Source: DATHWB01 sp035544575
GTDB lineage: Bacteria > Actinomycetota > Acidimicrobiia > Spongiisociales > ZC4RG35
DNA length: 64,000 nucleotides
NCBI GenBank assembly: GCA_035544575.1
Contig: DATKEC010000117.1
Location: 1-64,000, forward strand
Direction: 5' to 3'
The notes under the pieces were generated by a model. The model was given only the letters and a program-made list of their open reading frames with translations. It had not been told where the DNA came from and did not search any database. A program made the position numbers and the translations under genes. Below are positions 50,206 to 58,716 of this stretch, in pieces (position 1 is the first letter of the stretch; the number at the start of each line of letters is the position of its first letter).

Positions 50206-50891
50206 CACTCGCGTCGCCACCCATGGGCCAGCCAGCCGGCATCCACCGCGAAGACATGACCGGTGACGGCTCCCAGGTCCGGAGCTGACAGGCTGGCCAC
50301 GGCGGCGGCTACATCGTCGTCGTCGACCAATCGACCGAGTGGCAACACACCCGGGACTCCGTCGAGCGACCCACCAGCGGGTTGCCAGGATTCGGTAGGC
50401 CCCACCATCACCACGTTCACCCTGACGCCCGCTGCACCCCATTCAGCGGCCAATGCCTTGCTGGCCGCGACGAGCCCGGCGGAGACACAGGCCTCCATCG
50501 CGCGTCCAGGCAACCCGACGCCGGCGGTGGCGGAGACGACGTTGAGGATGTGAAGAGAGCTTCCGCTTTCGATGGAGACGCGCGCCGCTTCGCGGCATGC
50601 AGAGAACGTACTGTTCAGTCCTTCGTCGAGTGCGGCCGCGAAACCGCGCACCCCGGCGACCACCGGAACCCGTTCGAACTCGCAGAGGTTGTTGACCAGC
50701 AACGTCGCGCCGGCGGTGAACGCATCAGTCACGACATCCGAGACGGTGCCGCGTCCGAAGTCTGTCTGGGCGATCCGACGCACGTCGAATCCGTCGCGTT
50801 CGAGCCGGCGACAAATGGCGGGACCCGCGCCCACGTCGGCACGGAGAACTACCGCGCGTTGTCTGTGCTGAAACCCTCGGTCGTCAGCCAT
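50205..50891 (-). CDS. Degenerate SDR-fold protein lacking the catalytic Tyr/Lys
   Basis: A 228-aa SDR-like protein. The expected glycine-rich loop is changed (VLRADVGAGPAICRR), the NNAG motif is NNLCEF, and the place of YxxxK carries GRAMEACVSAGLVAASK, with no Tyr. The remaining topology, including VRVNVVMVGPTES and the terminal GHVFAVDAGWLA, matches an SDR. It probably has no dehydrogenase activity and may be a partner subunit of the coupled SDR at 49441, or have a new function. The sequence starts after an ATG 90 bp from the divergent SDR gene. Confidence 0.75.
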   Translation of the reverse strand: MADDRGFQHRQRAVVLRADVGAGPAICRRLERDGFDVRRIAQTDFGRGTVSDVVTDAFTAGATLLVNNLCEFERVPVVAGVRGFAAALDEGLNSTFSACREAARVSIESGSSLHILNVVSATAGVGLPGRAMEACVSAGLVAASKALAAEWGAAGVRVNVVMVGPTESWQPAGGSLDGVPGVLPLGRLVDDDDVAAAVASLSAPDLGAVTGHVFAVDAGWLAHGWRRE

Positions 50892-50928
50892 TTGCGATCT
50901 TCCCCATTGCTACTGGGATTCCGGGTCT

Positions 50929-50940
50929 GGGAACGTTACC
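50929..50940. promoter_or_regulatory. LacI-type operator candidate between divergent SDR genes
   Basis: GGGAACGTTACC, a near-perfect palindrome with central AACGTT, in the 89-bp gap between the minus-strand SDR pair and the plus-strand SDR run. Confidence 0.6.
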
Positions 50941-50980
50941 ACTGCTAGGGTCAACGGAGCCCGAACGCGGGAGGAAATCG

Positions 50981-51724
50981 GTGGGCACACTCGACGATCG
51001 CAGGATCCTGGTCATTGGCGGCTCGGCTGGAATGGGTTATGCCATCGCCGAAGCGGCGATCGATGAGGGAGCGATTGTCGCAATCGCCGCCCGGAACCCT
51101 GACCGTCTCGAGGAGGCTGCTCGGCGACTCGAAGAACGGGGCGATCGACCCGTTCGGCGTGCGTCGCTCCGAGTCGAGGATCGCGACGCCGTCATGAGAT
51201 TGATGGAGTCGTTCGCACCATTCGATCACCTCGCGCTGCCGGGTTCGACGGTTGAACCGCGTACGTACGACTCGATTGACGACGAGACGGCACGGGCATC
51301 CTTCGACAGCAAGTTCTGGGGGCCGTTCTGGACCGTATACGACGCCCGAGTCTTGATGCGGCGCGGGGGCAGCATCGTGCTCTTCTCTGGTGTCGCCGCC
51401 CGCCGGCCGGTGCCCGGCTACGTGATCGGAGCCTGCATCAACGGAGCGCTCGAGGCCGCCACCCGTTCGCTCGCGCTCGAGCTCGGCAGCCACGGCCTAC
51501 GGATCAACACGATCGCTCCCGGATTCGTCATGACGCCGCTCTTCGACACGCTCCACGAGGCCGAAGACGTCGCCCGGCGGGTGGCCGAGGCCGAGTCCAG
51601 ACTTCCCGTGGGCCGGGTGGGCCGACCCGACGAGGCGGCGTCGGCTGCGCTGTTGTTCATGACGAATGGGTTCCTCACCGGCCAGGTGCTGGTGCTCGAC
51701 GGCGGCCTACTGGCGACGAGTTGA
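50981..51724 (+). CDS. SDR-family protein with incomplete catalytic motif
   Basis: A 247-aa protein from a GTG (GGGAGGAAATCG upstream). The nucleotide loop is IGGSAGMGYA instead of the usual TGxxxGxG, and the catalytic Tyr is in VPGYVIGACINGALEAA, where the Lys four residues later is replaced. The rest of the fold and the GLRINTIAPGFVMTPLF and LTGQVLVLDGG segments are standard. Either a non-classical SDR or a partner of the following SDR (its stop overlaps the next start, TTGA). Confidence 0.8.
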   Translation: MGTLDDRRILVIGGSAGMGYAIAEAAIDEGAIVAIAARNPDRLEEAARRLEERGDRPVRRASLRVEDRDAVMRLMESFAPFDHLALPGSTVEPRTYDSIDDETARASFDSKFWGPFWTVYDARVLMRRGGSIVLFSGVAARRPVPGYVIGACINGALEAATRSLALELGSHGLRINTIAPGFVMTPLFDTLHEAEDVARRVAEAESRLPVGRVGRPDEAASAALLFMTNGFLTGQVLVLDGGLLATS

Positions 51725-52464
51725 CGAACCCGGGCATGCCGCTCGAAGGCACGGTGGCAATCGTGACCGGTGCGGGCTCCGGCATCGGGCGGGCGGTGGC
51801 ACGCAACTTGGCAGACGCCGGCGCCGCAGTCGCCCTTGCGGCGCGGTCACTGGATCGGCTGGAGACCGCCGCGGAAGACATCCGCACCCGCGGGGGCCAG
51901 GCGATTGCTGTTCGATGCGACGTCACCTCCGAGTCCCAGGTGCTGGCCATGTTCGACGAAGTCGAGGCAGAAATGGGACCGGTCGATGTTCTCGTGAACA
52001 ACGCTGCCACGCTCTCGTCGGCCGCCATCGAAGACACCACGCTGGCGGATTGGCAGCACGTGCTCGACGTCAACCTGACCGGGGCATTTCTGTGCATGCG
52101 GGAGGCGATTCGTCGGATGAAGCCGCGCAGCCGGGGTCGGATTCTCAACATCGGCAGCATCTCGGCCTCAGTGCCGCGCCCGATGACTGCTTCGTACGCG
52201 GCATCGAAGGCGGGTCTGGTCGGGCTCAGCCGGACGGCCGCGATCGAGGCGCGACGCCACGGAATCGCGGTCGGGTGCCTGCATCCTGGCAATGTTCGGA
52301 CGGAGACACGACAAGATATGAGCGATCCGATCAACCGGGAGAACATGATGTCGGTCGACGAGGTGGCTGAACTCGCCAGAGCCATGCTGTTGGTATCTCA
52401 GACCACGGTCGTGTGGGAACTGACGGCGCTGCCGATCGAGCAGGCGTTCCTCGGCCGTGGATGA
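51721..52464 (+). CDS. Short-chain dehydrogenase/reductase
   Basis: A 247-aa classical SDR; TTG at 51721 overlaps the previous stop, but the ATG at 51736 (MPLEGTVAIVTGAGSGIGRAV) is an equally possible start. NNAAT, the Ser of IGSISAS and YAASK are intact, with an Arg after strand 2 (ALAARSLDR) suggesting NADP. The C-terminus is short and lacks the usual 'vdGG' end (PIEQAFLGRG). Operon with the SDR-like protein upstream and the class IV aminotransferase downstream. Confidence 0.87.
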   Translation: MTNPGMPLEGTVAIVTGAGSGIGRAVARNLADAGAAVALAARSLDRLETAAEDIRTRGGQAIAVRCDVTSESQVLAMFDEVEAEMGPVDVLVNNAATLSSAAIEDTTLADWQHVLDVNLTGAFLCMREAIRRMKPRSRGRILNIGSISASVPRPMTASYAASKAGLVGLSRTAAIEARRHGIAVGCLHPGNVRTETRQDMSDPINRENMMSVDEVAELARAMLLVSQTTVVWELTALPIEQAFLGRG

Positions 52465-52502
52465 GTACCGTTTCCAAGGAGTCGAGAGGAGACCCCGACC
52501 TG

Positions 52503-53402
52503 ATGGACGAATCGACCGCCTACTTCAACGGTGAGTGGGTACCGCTCTCGCAGGTACGAATCGATCCTGCCGATCGGGGGTTCGTCACCGGTGATGCCGT
52601 CTTCGATGCAGCTCGCACGTTCGGCGGCGTCGAGTTCCTGCTCGAAGAACACGTCGATCGGCTGTATCGGTCCCTACACGTCGCCCGGATCGATCCCGGT
52701 CTCCCACGCGCTCACATGCTGGGGATCTCACGTGAGGTGATCGACAGGAACCAGCAGCTCATCCCCGATGTCGGCGATTTCCAGGTCTGGCAGGGTGTGA
52801 CCCGCGGACCCGGACGATGGGCACATGAGGCCGGTCCACCCACCGTGTACGTGAAGGTGTCGGGGATCGACTTCGCCAAGTACGCCCACCTGTACGCCAC
52901 CGGCGCACACGCCATCGTCACCCGGGCATCGTCGCTGCCCTACGGCGCAGCAGATCCCAAGTTGAAGACACACAGTCGTATGCACTTCAACCTCGCCGAA
53001 CTCGAGGCCGCGCGATCGGATCGGGCTGGCTGGCCGGTTCTGTGCGACGCCATGGGGAACCTGGGCGAAGGCAGCGGCTACAACCTCTTCGTCGTGCGAG
53101 ACGGAGGCGTCTCGACTCCGCCGGCGGGCTCAGTATTGGCAGGGATTTCCCGCGCCTACACGCTTGAACTCGCTGCCTCGTTGGGAATCAGTACGACCGA
53201 AACACTCCTACAGCCGTTCGACCTCTACACCGCCGACGAGGCCTTCTTCACCGGCACGAGCCCGTGCATCCTGCCTGTCACCCGGGCGGACGGTCTCACC
53301 ATCGGAAGCGGCCAGCCAGGACCCATCACGTCGATGCTGTTGCACGCGTGGGGAGACAGGGTCGGCCTCGACATCGCGGCTCAAGCGATCAAGTACGCCT
53401 GA
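52503..53402 (+). CDS. Class IV (fold-type IV) PLP aminotransferase
   Basis: A 299-aa protein from the ATG at 52503 (GAGGAG 11 nt upstream); an ATG at 52461 overlapping the previous stop is the alternative. Class IV features: YFNGEWVPLSQVRIDPADRGFVTGDAVFDAARTF, Schiff-base lysine K155 (DPKLKTHSRMHFN), and GSVLAGISRAYTLELA. The family contains D-amino-acid transaminases, (R)-amine transaminases, branched-chain aminotransferases and 4-amino-4-deoxychorismate lyase. The D-amino-acid context favours the first two, but the sequence does not decide. Confidence 0.85.
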   Translation: MDESTAYFNGEWVPLSQVRIDPADRGFVTGDAVFDAARTFGGVEFLLEEHVDRLYRSLHVARIDPGLPRAHMLGISREVIDRNQQLIPDVGDFQVWQGVTRGPGRWAHEAGPPTVYVKVSGIDFAKYAHLYATGAHAIVTRASSLPYGAADPKLKTHSRMHFNLAELEAARSDRAGWPVLCDAMGNLGEGSGYNLFVVRDGGVSTPPAGSVLAGISRAYTLELAASLGISTTETLLQPFDLYTADEAFFTGTSPCILPVTRADGLTIGSGQPGPITSMLLHAWGDRVGLDIAAQAIKYA

Positions 53403-53408
53403 GGGCTC

Positions 53409-54671
53409 TCAGCCGAACCGGGCCGCCCGAAACGGCGTCAGGTCGACCCGGGGCGTGCGACGAGCGAGAAGATCCGCCACCAGGTCCCCGGTGAGCGGGC
53501 CCAGCGTGAACCCAATATGGCTGTGCCCATACGCGTGACAGACGTTCCCGAAGTGCGGGTCCCATCCGATGGTCGGCAACGAATCGGGCAGGATGGGCCG
53601 GTCACCCGCCCACTGCTTGTGTTCGCCCACGACGAGGTCCGGCAGCGCCCGACGGGCGACTGTGACCAACGCGTCGGCCCGACGGAAATCTGGCAGAGAA
53701 TCGACGCCACCGAATTCCGCCGTTCCCGAGAGCCGGACGCCACCACGAAGCGGCGTGACGACGACCTTGTACGGTGCGAGCGAGAGAATGCGACGCAACC
53801 TGACGCCCGGATCGGGAATGTCGACGTGATATCCGCGCTCGCTCTCGAGGGGCAGGGTGTGACCCAGGTGAGCCGCCACTCGATGCGACCAGGCTCCTGC
53901 TGCGATGACCACCGCGCTCGAAGGCAACACCCCTTGCGTCGTCCGGACGCCTCGCACTGTCGACGACTCCTCATCGAATCCGACCACTTCGGTTCGCACG
54001 ATGAGACCGCCCCCGGACACGAAGGAGGCAGCCATCGAGTCGACCACTGCCATTGGATCCTCGCACCACTTGGCCTGACGCTCGAGAACGCCCACGGTGA
54101 AATCTGCCGAGAGTGCAGGCTCGTGAGTCCGAAGGGCATCTTCGTCTACCGTCTCGACCTGGAAACCCCGTACCCGGCGCATGTCCCACACGAGCCGATC
54201 GTGGTCGAGCTGTCGCCTTCCGTGATACACGGTGAGTGAGCCCTCGTGCTTGACCAGCCGAGCGCTTTCCCCGCCCAGCCTCGCCAACAGGGACTCCCAC
54301 GATGGCCATGCCTGACTCATGAGAGAAGCGAGAGCGTCACCCAAGCGGCGTACCTCGGTGGGAGAACTGTGGCGACGGAGCTCGAGGAACCACGGCAACA
54401 GCCGTGGCAGATACGGCCAGCGCACAGCCACCGGACCCAACGGATCGAGCAACCAGCGCGGCAGACGCCGCACCAGGTCAGGCAATCCCTGTGGACTCAC
54501 CCAGGTCACTGCGATTCCCCCCGCATGCCCGAACGACGCCCCATGTCCAGGCTGTCCCCTGTCGACCAGAAGAACGGAAAGTCCCTCCCGCTGAATTGCG
54601 AGCGCCGAACTCAACCCCACGATCCCGGCGCCGATGACAACCACGGGATCGGGCCCGGGAAAGTCAGCCAT
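53409..54671 (-). CDS. FAD-dependent D-amino-acid oxidase/dehydrogenase-like flavoprotein
   Basis: A 420-aa DAO-superfamily protein from the ATG at 54671, with a GTG immediately upstream. The N-terminal FAD motif is VVIGAGIVGLSSALAIQREG; the second FAD region is VVIAAGAWSHRVAAHLG and the C-terminus has the GHSHIGFTLGPLTGDLVADLL pattern of DadA/glycine-oxidase-type enzymes. It would deaminate a D-amino acid or a secondary amino acid to the keto acid. A LacI-type site and the second MR-type operon are directly upstream. Confidence 0.87.
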   Translation of the reverse strand: MADFPGPDPVVVIGAGIVGLSSALAIQREGLSVLLVDRGQPGHGASFGHAGGIAVTWVSPQGLPDLVRRLPRWLLDPLGPVAVRWPYLPRLLPWFLELRRHSSPTEVRRLGDALASLMSQAWPSWESLLARLGGESARLVKHEGSLTVYHGRRQLDHDRLVWDMRRVRGFQVETVDEDALRTHEPALSADFTVGVLERQAKWCEDPMAVVDSMAASFVSGGGLIVRTEVVGFDEESSTVRGVRTTQGVLPSSAVVIAAGAWSHRVAAHLGHTLPLESERGYHVDIPDPGVRLRRILSLAPYKVVVTPLRGGVRLSGTAEFGGVDSLPDFRRADALVTVARRALPDLVVGEHKQWAGDRPILPDSLPTIGWDPHFGNVCHAYGHSHIGFTLGPLTGDLVADLLARRTPRVDLTPFRAARFG

Positions 54672-54770
54672 CACGTAAGTCGTTTGTGTCCTCCGCGATC
54701 AGTGCCACCACACCTCCTTCGTTTACAAACTGGGCATCGCCGGCCCGGACGCCTACCCGACCCTCGGGCT

Positions 54771-54782
54771 GGAAACGTTACT
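54771..54782. promoter_or_regulatory. LacI-type operator candidate between flavoprotein and MR genes
   Basis: GGAAACGTTACT within CTGGAAACGTTACTA, in the 152-bp divergent gap, 42-53 bp upstream of the MR-family start codon. Confidence 0.6.
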
Positions 54783-54823
54783 ATCCTCGGTTCAGAACGA
54801 GCTTTCCGGTCAGGAGTCCGAGC

Positions 54824-55957
54824 ATGAGCGCAGTGGCGAGCGTCACACCGATTTCCGTCGCATATCCCGAGAGCAACGATGCAGGGTTCACGCGATATCT
54901 CACGTTGTGTCGAATCGAATCCACGGACGGCGTCGTTGGTTGGGGCGAGTGCATCCCGATGTCGGGTTCGGGCTTTCCTGAGGCATGCCGCGCCACCGAG
55001 GTTCTCATCCAGGGCCTCGCCGACCTCATCATCGGCAGCGATCCCGTCGCCAACCTCGCAACGGTGGACAAGATCAAGAAACGCACATGGTGGTACGGGC
55101 CGGAGGGCATCGCCGCGTTCGCTCTCAGCGCAATCGACATGGCACTCTGGGATCTGAAGGGGAAGGTGCTCGGCCGCCCTCTCGTCGACCTCCTCGGGGG
55201 CGCGGTCCGCAAGGACTTTCCCGCTATTGCAGCCACCCACGCCACCCTTTCGGACATCGAAGCCGAGGCAGCGAGGCACGGCGACATGATCCGCGCCGGG
55301 TTCGCCGGTGTGAAAGTCGGCTTCAGCGAGCGCAGCGGCGGTCTCGGATTCAACGTCGAACGCGACATCAACTTCATGCGGCTGCTGAGAGAAGCGTGCG
55401 GTCCCGACGCGCAGCTGATGATCGATCGGGGCCAGTCACTTCGCTGGGACGTCTCGTCGGCCATCCGGCGCATCAGGGGCTTCGAGGAGTACGGCCTCCT
55501 TTGGATCGAGGAGCCCTTGGAGCCGTCTGACATCGAGGGCTTTCGTCGCATCAGACAGACCACGACCACGCTCATCGCCACCGGGGAACGGGAGTGGCAC
55601 ATGCGGGGGTACCACCGGTTGCTCGGGGAAGGCGTCGTCGATGTCGTCGGATGCGACCCAGGTCGGAGTGAGGGCGTCACCGGGTTCCAACAGCTCGTCA
55701 AGTTGGTCGAACAGCACAATCTCTGGTTCAACGCGCACTCGTGGAGTAGCGCCATCAACACCGCGGCGAGTCTCGCCGTCTCAGCGACGTCTCATCGTGC
55801 CCTCACCTTCGAGCTGAAGCCGGAGGAGAACCCCATGCAGCACGAGTTGGTGGACACACCCTTCGAGGCACGCGACGGGGTCGTCCACGCCACCCTCACG
55901 AAGCCGGGCCTCGGCATCGAAGTCAACGAGGCCGTGGTCCGGAAGTACGAGTTGTGA
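54824..55957 (+). CDS. MR/MLE-family enolase-superfamily enzyme with KxG motif (paralogue)
   Basis: A 377-aa protein from the ATG at 54824 (CAGGAGTCCGAGC). Same plan as the enzyme at 15149: K164 with Gly at the second position (VKVGF), D201 (IDRGQ), EEP, GEREW, and the His of the dyad in NAHSWSSA. The capping domain opens SVTPISVAYPESNDAGFTRYLTLCRI, nearly the same as the paralogue. First gene of a plus-strand operon with a KduD-like SDR and an isomerase-like barrel, a set suggestive of sugar-acid breakdown. Likely a sugar-acid dehydratase or epimerase. Confidence 0.87.
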   Translation: MSAVASVTPISVAYPESNDAGFTRYLTLCRIESTDGVVGWGECIPMSGSGFPEACRATEVLIQGLADLIIGSDPVANLATVDKIKKRTWWYGPEGIAAFALSAIDMALWDLKGKVLGRPLVDLLGGAVRKDFPAIAATHATLSDIEAEAARHGDMIRAGFAGVKVGFSERSGGLGFNVERDINFMRLLREACGPDAQLMIDRGQSLRWDVSSAIRRIRGFEEYGLLWIEEPLEPSDIEGFRRIRQTTTTLIATGEREWHMRGYHRLLGEGVVDVVGCDPGRSEGVTGFQQLVKLVEQHNLWFNAHSWSSAINTAASLAVSATSHRALTFELKPEENPMQHELVDTPFEARDGVVHATLTKPGLGIEVNEAVVRKYEL

Positions 55958-56727
55958 CCACCGGCTCGGGGATCGCAACGTTCGACCTGACCGGGCGGCG
56001 GGCGATCGTCACCGGGGGTGGCGGCGGAATCGGAACCGGGCTCGCTGAAGGCCTCCTGGAAGCGGGAGCGTCGGTGGCGATGATTGCCCGGTCGGATGCC
56101 GTGGACGACGCGGCGCGACACCTAGGCGGTCAGCCTGCCGGCGTACACGCCGTGCGGGCGGATCTCTCAGATCGCGACCAACTCGCAGCAGGATTCGGTC
56201 GCGCCAGCGAACTTCTGGGAGGCATCGACATCCTGGTCAACTGCCACGGCACGGTGACCGTCTCACCTGCCGAGGACATGCCGATCACCGACTGGGATCG
56301 AGTGATCGAGGTGAACCTGACCGCCACGTTCGAACTCTGCCGCCTGGCAGGCATCAGGATGCTCGCTCAGGGCAGCGGAAAGATCGTGAACATCGCCTCG
56401 ATGTATGCGTTCTTCGGTGGCCTCAAGGTGGTCGCTTACACCGCGTCGAAGGCGGGGGTCGCACAGATGACGAAGGCACTTGCCAACGAGTGGGCGGGAA
56501 GGGGCGTGAATGTCAATGCCATCGCGCCCGGGTACGTGAAGACCCAGATGAACCGGCACGTGTGGGGTGACCCGGTGCGCAACTCCGAGATCGTCGGCCG
56601 TCTGCCCGCCGGACGGTGGGGCGAGCCCAGCGACCTCAAGGGTCCGGTCGTCTTCCTGTCGTCGGCTGCGTCGGACTACCTCCATGGCGTGGTACTTCCC
56701 GTCGATGGCGGGTACCTGGGACGGTGA
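55954..56727 (+). CDS. KduD-like short-chain dehydrogenase
   Basis: A 257-aa SDR starting at a GTG overlapping the MR stop (GTGA). Motifs TGGGGGIGTGLAEGL, NCHG, Ser in NIASMYAFFGG, YTASK, and NEWAGRGVNVNAIAPGYVKTQM. The AYTASKAGVAQMTKALANEWAG and GYLGR ends are very like 2-deoxy-D-gluconate 3-dehydrogenase / KduD, which interconvert 2-keto-3-deoxy sugar acids. This fits a position behind a sugar-acid dehydratase-like enzyme. Confidence 0.88.
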   Translation: MTTGSGIATFDLTGRRAIVTGGGGGIGTGLAEGLLEAGASVAMIARSDAVDDAARHLGGQPAGVHAVRADLSDRDQLAAGFGRASELLGGIDILVNCHGTVTVSPAEDMPITDWDRVIEVNLTATFELCRLAGIRMLAQGSGKIVNIASMYAFFGGLKVVAYTASKAGVAQMTKALANEWAGRGVNVNAIAPGYVKTQMNRHVWGDPVRNSEIVGRLPAGRWGEPSDLKGPVVFLSSAASDYLHGVVLPVDGGYLGR

Positions 56728-57605
56728 CGGCGCCCCGCCCGCTCATCGGTATCGACAGCTTCGCCTACCACCGCTGGTTCGGCGAGCACTCGGAGTGGGA
56801 GGATCCCCGTCCCGAGCGATGGGACGTCTTCGACTTCCTGCGGCGCGCCAACGAACACGGCGCAGACGGCGTGAGTGTGCAGACGGTGTATCTCACACCG
56901 GCGCTAGTCGACGCTGTGGCCGCCGACGCCTCGGCGAGACGCCTCGACCTCGTGCTGGCGTGGGGTCACCGAACTGGATTGGAGGGAGGCAAGAACCCCA
57001 CCCGACTCGTCGAGGCGCTGCAGTGGCTCGAGTTGGCGGCCGCCACCGGATGTCGACTATTGCGAGTCGTCTGCGGCGACCAGACGTGGTGGCCTGAGCC
57101 TGTCGACGAGAGACTCGATCGGCTCGTCCCGCAAGTAGCCGCTATCGCTACCCGTGCCGCCAGCCTGGGCGTTGACATCGCCATCGAGAACCATGCCGAC
57201 CTCACCATCGCCGATTTGATCGAATTGATAGAGCGGGTGGGGTGCGACAACGTCGGCATCTGCTACGACCTGGGTAACGCCGTGAGGGTCGGCGACGACG
57301 TCGTCGAGGCGGCCCGACGAGCGGCGGCGCTTGTTCGAATGGTTCATGTCAAGGACGTCCGCGTACAACCCGACTCGATCGGGGACCCGGCTGCGTGGTG
57401 GCCGACCACTCCGTTGGGCCACGGTGATCTGCCGGTCGCGGAGGCACTCCGGGCGACATTGGCGTCCCCCCATCGACCGCGTTGGTACGTGGAGATGGCG
57501 GCCATGCACCCCGACCACCCGGACGAGGATATGGCCGTCGAAGGGAGTCTCGGTGTCCTACGTTCCCTCCCAGAAGCCCAGAGACACTCTGACCTCAGTC
57601 GGTGA
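56724..57605 (+). CDS. Sugar phosphate isomerase/epimerase-like TIM barrel
   Basis: A 293-aa protein from a GTG overlapping the SDR stop (GTGA). AP-endonuclease-2/xylose-isomerase-like barrel: IGIDSFAYHRWFGE at the first strand, VDIAIENHADLTIADL with the metal Glu/His, NVGICYDLGN with the Asp, and VHVKDVR with the late His. Such barrels include tagatose epimerase, hydroxypyruvate isomerase and IolE-like dehydratases. Third gene of the MR operon; overlaps the convergent lactonase gene by 11 bp. Confidence 0.85.
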   Translation: MTAPRPLIGIDSFAYHRWFGEHSEWEDPRPERWDVFDFLRRANEHGADGVSVQTVYLTPALVDAVAADASARRLDLVLAWGHRTGLEGGKNPTRLVEALQWLELAAATGCRLLRVVCGDQTWWPEPVDERLDRLVPQVAAIATRAASLGVDIAIENHADLTIADLIELIERVGCDNVGICYDLGNAVRVGDDVVEAARRAAALVRMVHVKDVRVQPDSIGDPAAWWPTTPLGHGDLPVAEALRATLASPHRPRWYVEMAAMHPDHPDEDMAVEGSLGVLRSLPEAQRHSDLSR

Positions 57606-58644
57606 GACCTTCGATCGTCAGGAGCCTGGCGGGATTCCCCACCATCAGCTGCTCGCACTCGGCGTCGCCCCACCCGTTGTCCCGGAACAGCGGGATCACG
57701 TGACGCAAAGTGTGGGCATAACCCCAACCACCGTATGCGAGGAGGCGGGTCTTCACACCGCCCATGTCCTGGGAGACGAACAACTGTGACAGGTGGCCGC
57801 GGCCGGCGAGACGGATCAACCCGAGCACGATGTCGAGATCGCTGGGCGGATATCGTCCGAGGCCGATCAGGGAGTGGTCGAAACCCATCAGGTCGTATCC
57901 GAGGTTGGCGCCGCGCTCGAGCAAGCCCAACTGGTAGTCCTCATTGCCGATGGCTGTGTTCATGTGCCCGAGGATCACGCGCTCGGACGACACGCCCTCG
58001 GACTCCAGCACGTCGAGCACCTTGGCCCCTTCAAAACCCCACGGGTGCAGGTGAACACTGATCGGAAGATCGGTCTCGAGGTGAGCCAGGGCGACCGCGC
58101 GCATCACGCGCTCCTCCTCGGAGTGGAACGGATCTCCTGTGCCCACTTCACCGATGATCCCCGGTCGGACCGCGGTGTCTCCGACGCCGTGCCGGAACTC
58201 GGTGATGAGTTCCTCCGCGATGCTTTCCACCGATCGCTCACTCGTGCCCGCGGGGTGTGCTGATGCGAGGTAGTACCCGCCGCCCATCACCACATTGACG
58301 CCGGCCCGGTTCGAGATCGATTGGAGAATCTCCGGTGATCGCGACATGTGACTGGGTGTGACCTCGACGATGGTGCGCCCACCTGCCTCTACGAAAGGCC
58401 CGAGTTCGTCGATCACCTGCTGGACATCGGTCTGGTGGTAGTTGTCGGGAAAGCCACCCGGATTCCAACGAGCTTCGGCGGCCGTCTCGATCGTGAGCGG
58501 GGCATCGGAGACCACCGGGTAACCGTGAAGGTCGAGGATCGGTCGGCAGTCCACGTAGAGGTGCTCATGAACGTGCGTCGGGCCCAACTCCTTCACCGGG
58601 AGCGGACCGTTCACAGTCAGCGCCCGCCCATCTCCCACGTCCAT
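57595..58644 (-). CDS. Phosphotriesterase-family lactonase/hydrolase (second)
   Basis: A 349-aa protein from the ATG at 58644 (GAGGAGGACGAC upstream). Metal motifs: H26/H28 (VHEHL), Glu in GIIGEVGTGD in place of the carboxylated Lys, His in SVHLHPWG, His in VILGHMNT and Asp in FVSQDMGG. It diverges clearly from the homologue at 43982. Such lactonase-like enzymes open sugar or acyl lactones. Divergent from the dehydratase-like gene with a LacI-type site between them. Confidence 0.87.
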   Translation of the reverse strand: MDVGDGRALTVNGPLPVKELGPTHVHEHLYVDCRPILDLHGYPVVSDAPLTIETAAEARWNPGGFPDNYHQTDVQQVIDELGPFVEAGGRTIVEVTPSHMSRSPEILQSISNRAGVNVVMGGGYYLASAHPAGTSERSVESIAEELITEFRHGVGDTAVRPGIIGEVGTGDPFHSEEERVMRAVALAHLETDLPISVHLHPWGFEGAKVLDVLESEGVSSERVILGHMNTAIGNEDYQLGLLERGANLGYDLMGFDHSLIGLGRYPPSDLDIVLGLIRLAGRGHLSQLFVSQDMGGVKTRLLAYGGWGYAHTLRHVIPLFRDNGWGDAECEQLMVGNPARLLTIEGLTD

Positions 58645-58700
58645 CGTTCGTCGTCCTCCTCGTCCGTGGAGGGCAGGGTAGCGACCGAAGAACGACCTCT

Positions 58701-58712
58701 GGTAACGTTGCC
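58701..58712. promoter_or_regulatory. LacI-type operator candidate upstream of the dehydratase-like gene
   Basis: GGTAACGTTGCC, with central AACGTT and arms matching GGCAACGTTACC, directly before the ATG at 58717 and 57-68 bp upstream of the divergent lactonase start. Confidence 0.6.
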
Positions 58713-58716
58713 AGGG

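Noticed and set aside
52466..52477. TACCGTTTCCAA before the class IV aminotransferase as another LacI-type site.
   Set aside because: Only one half matches, and it lies inside a tightly spaced operon near the ribosome-binding site.
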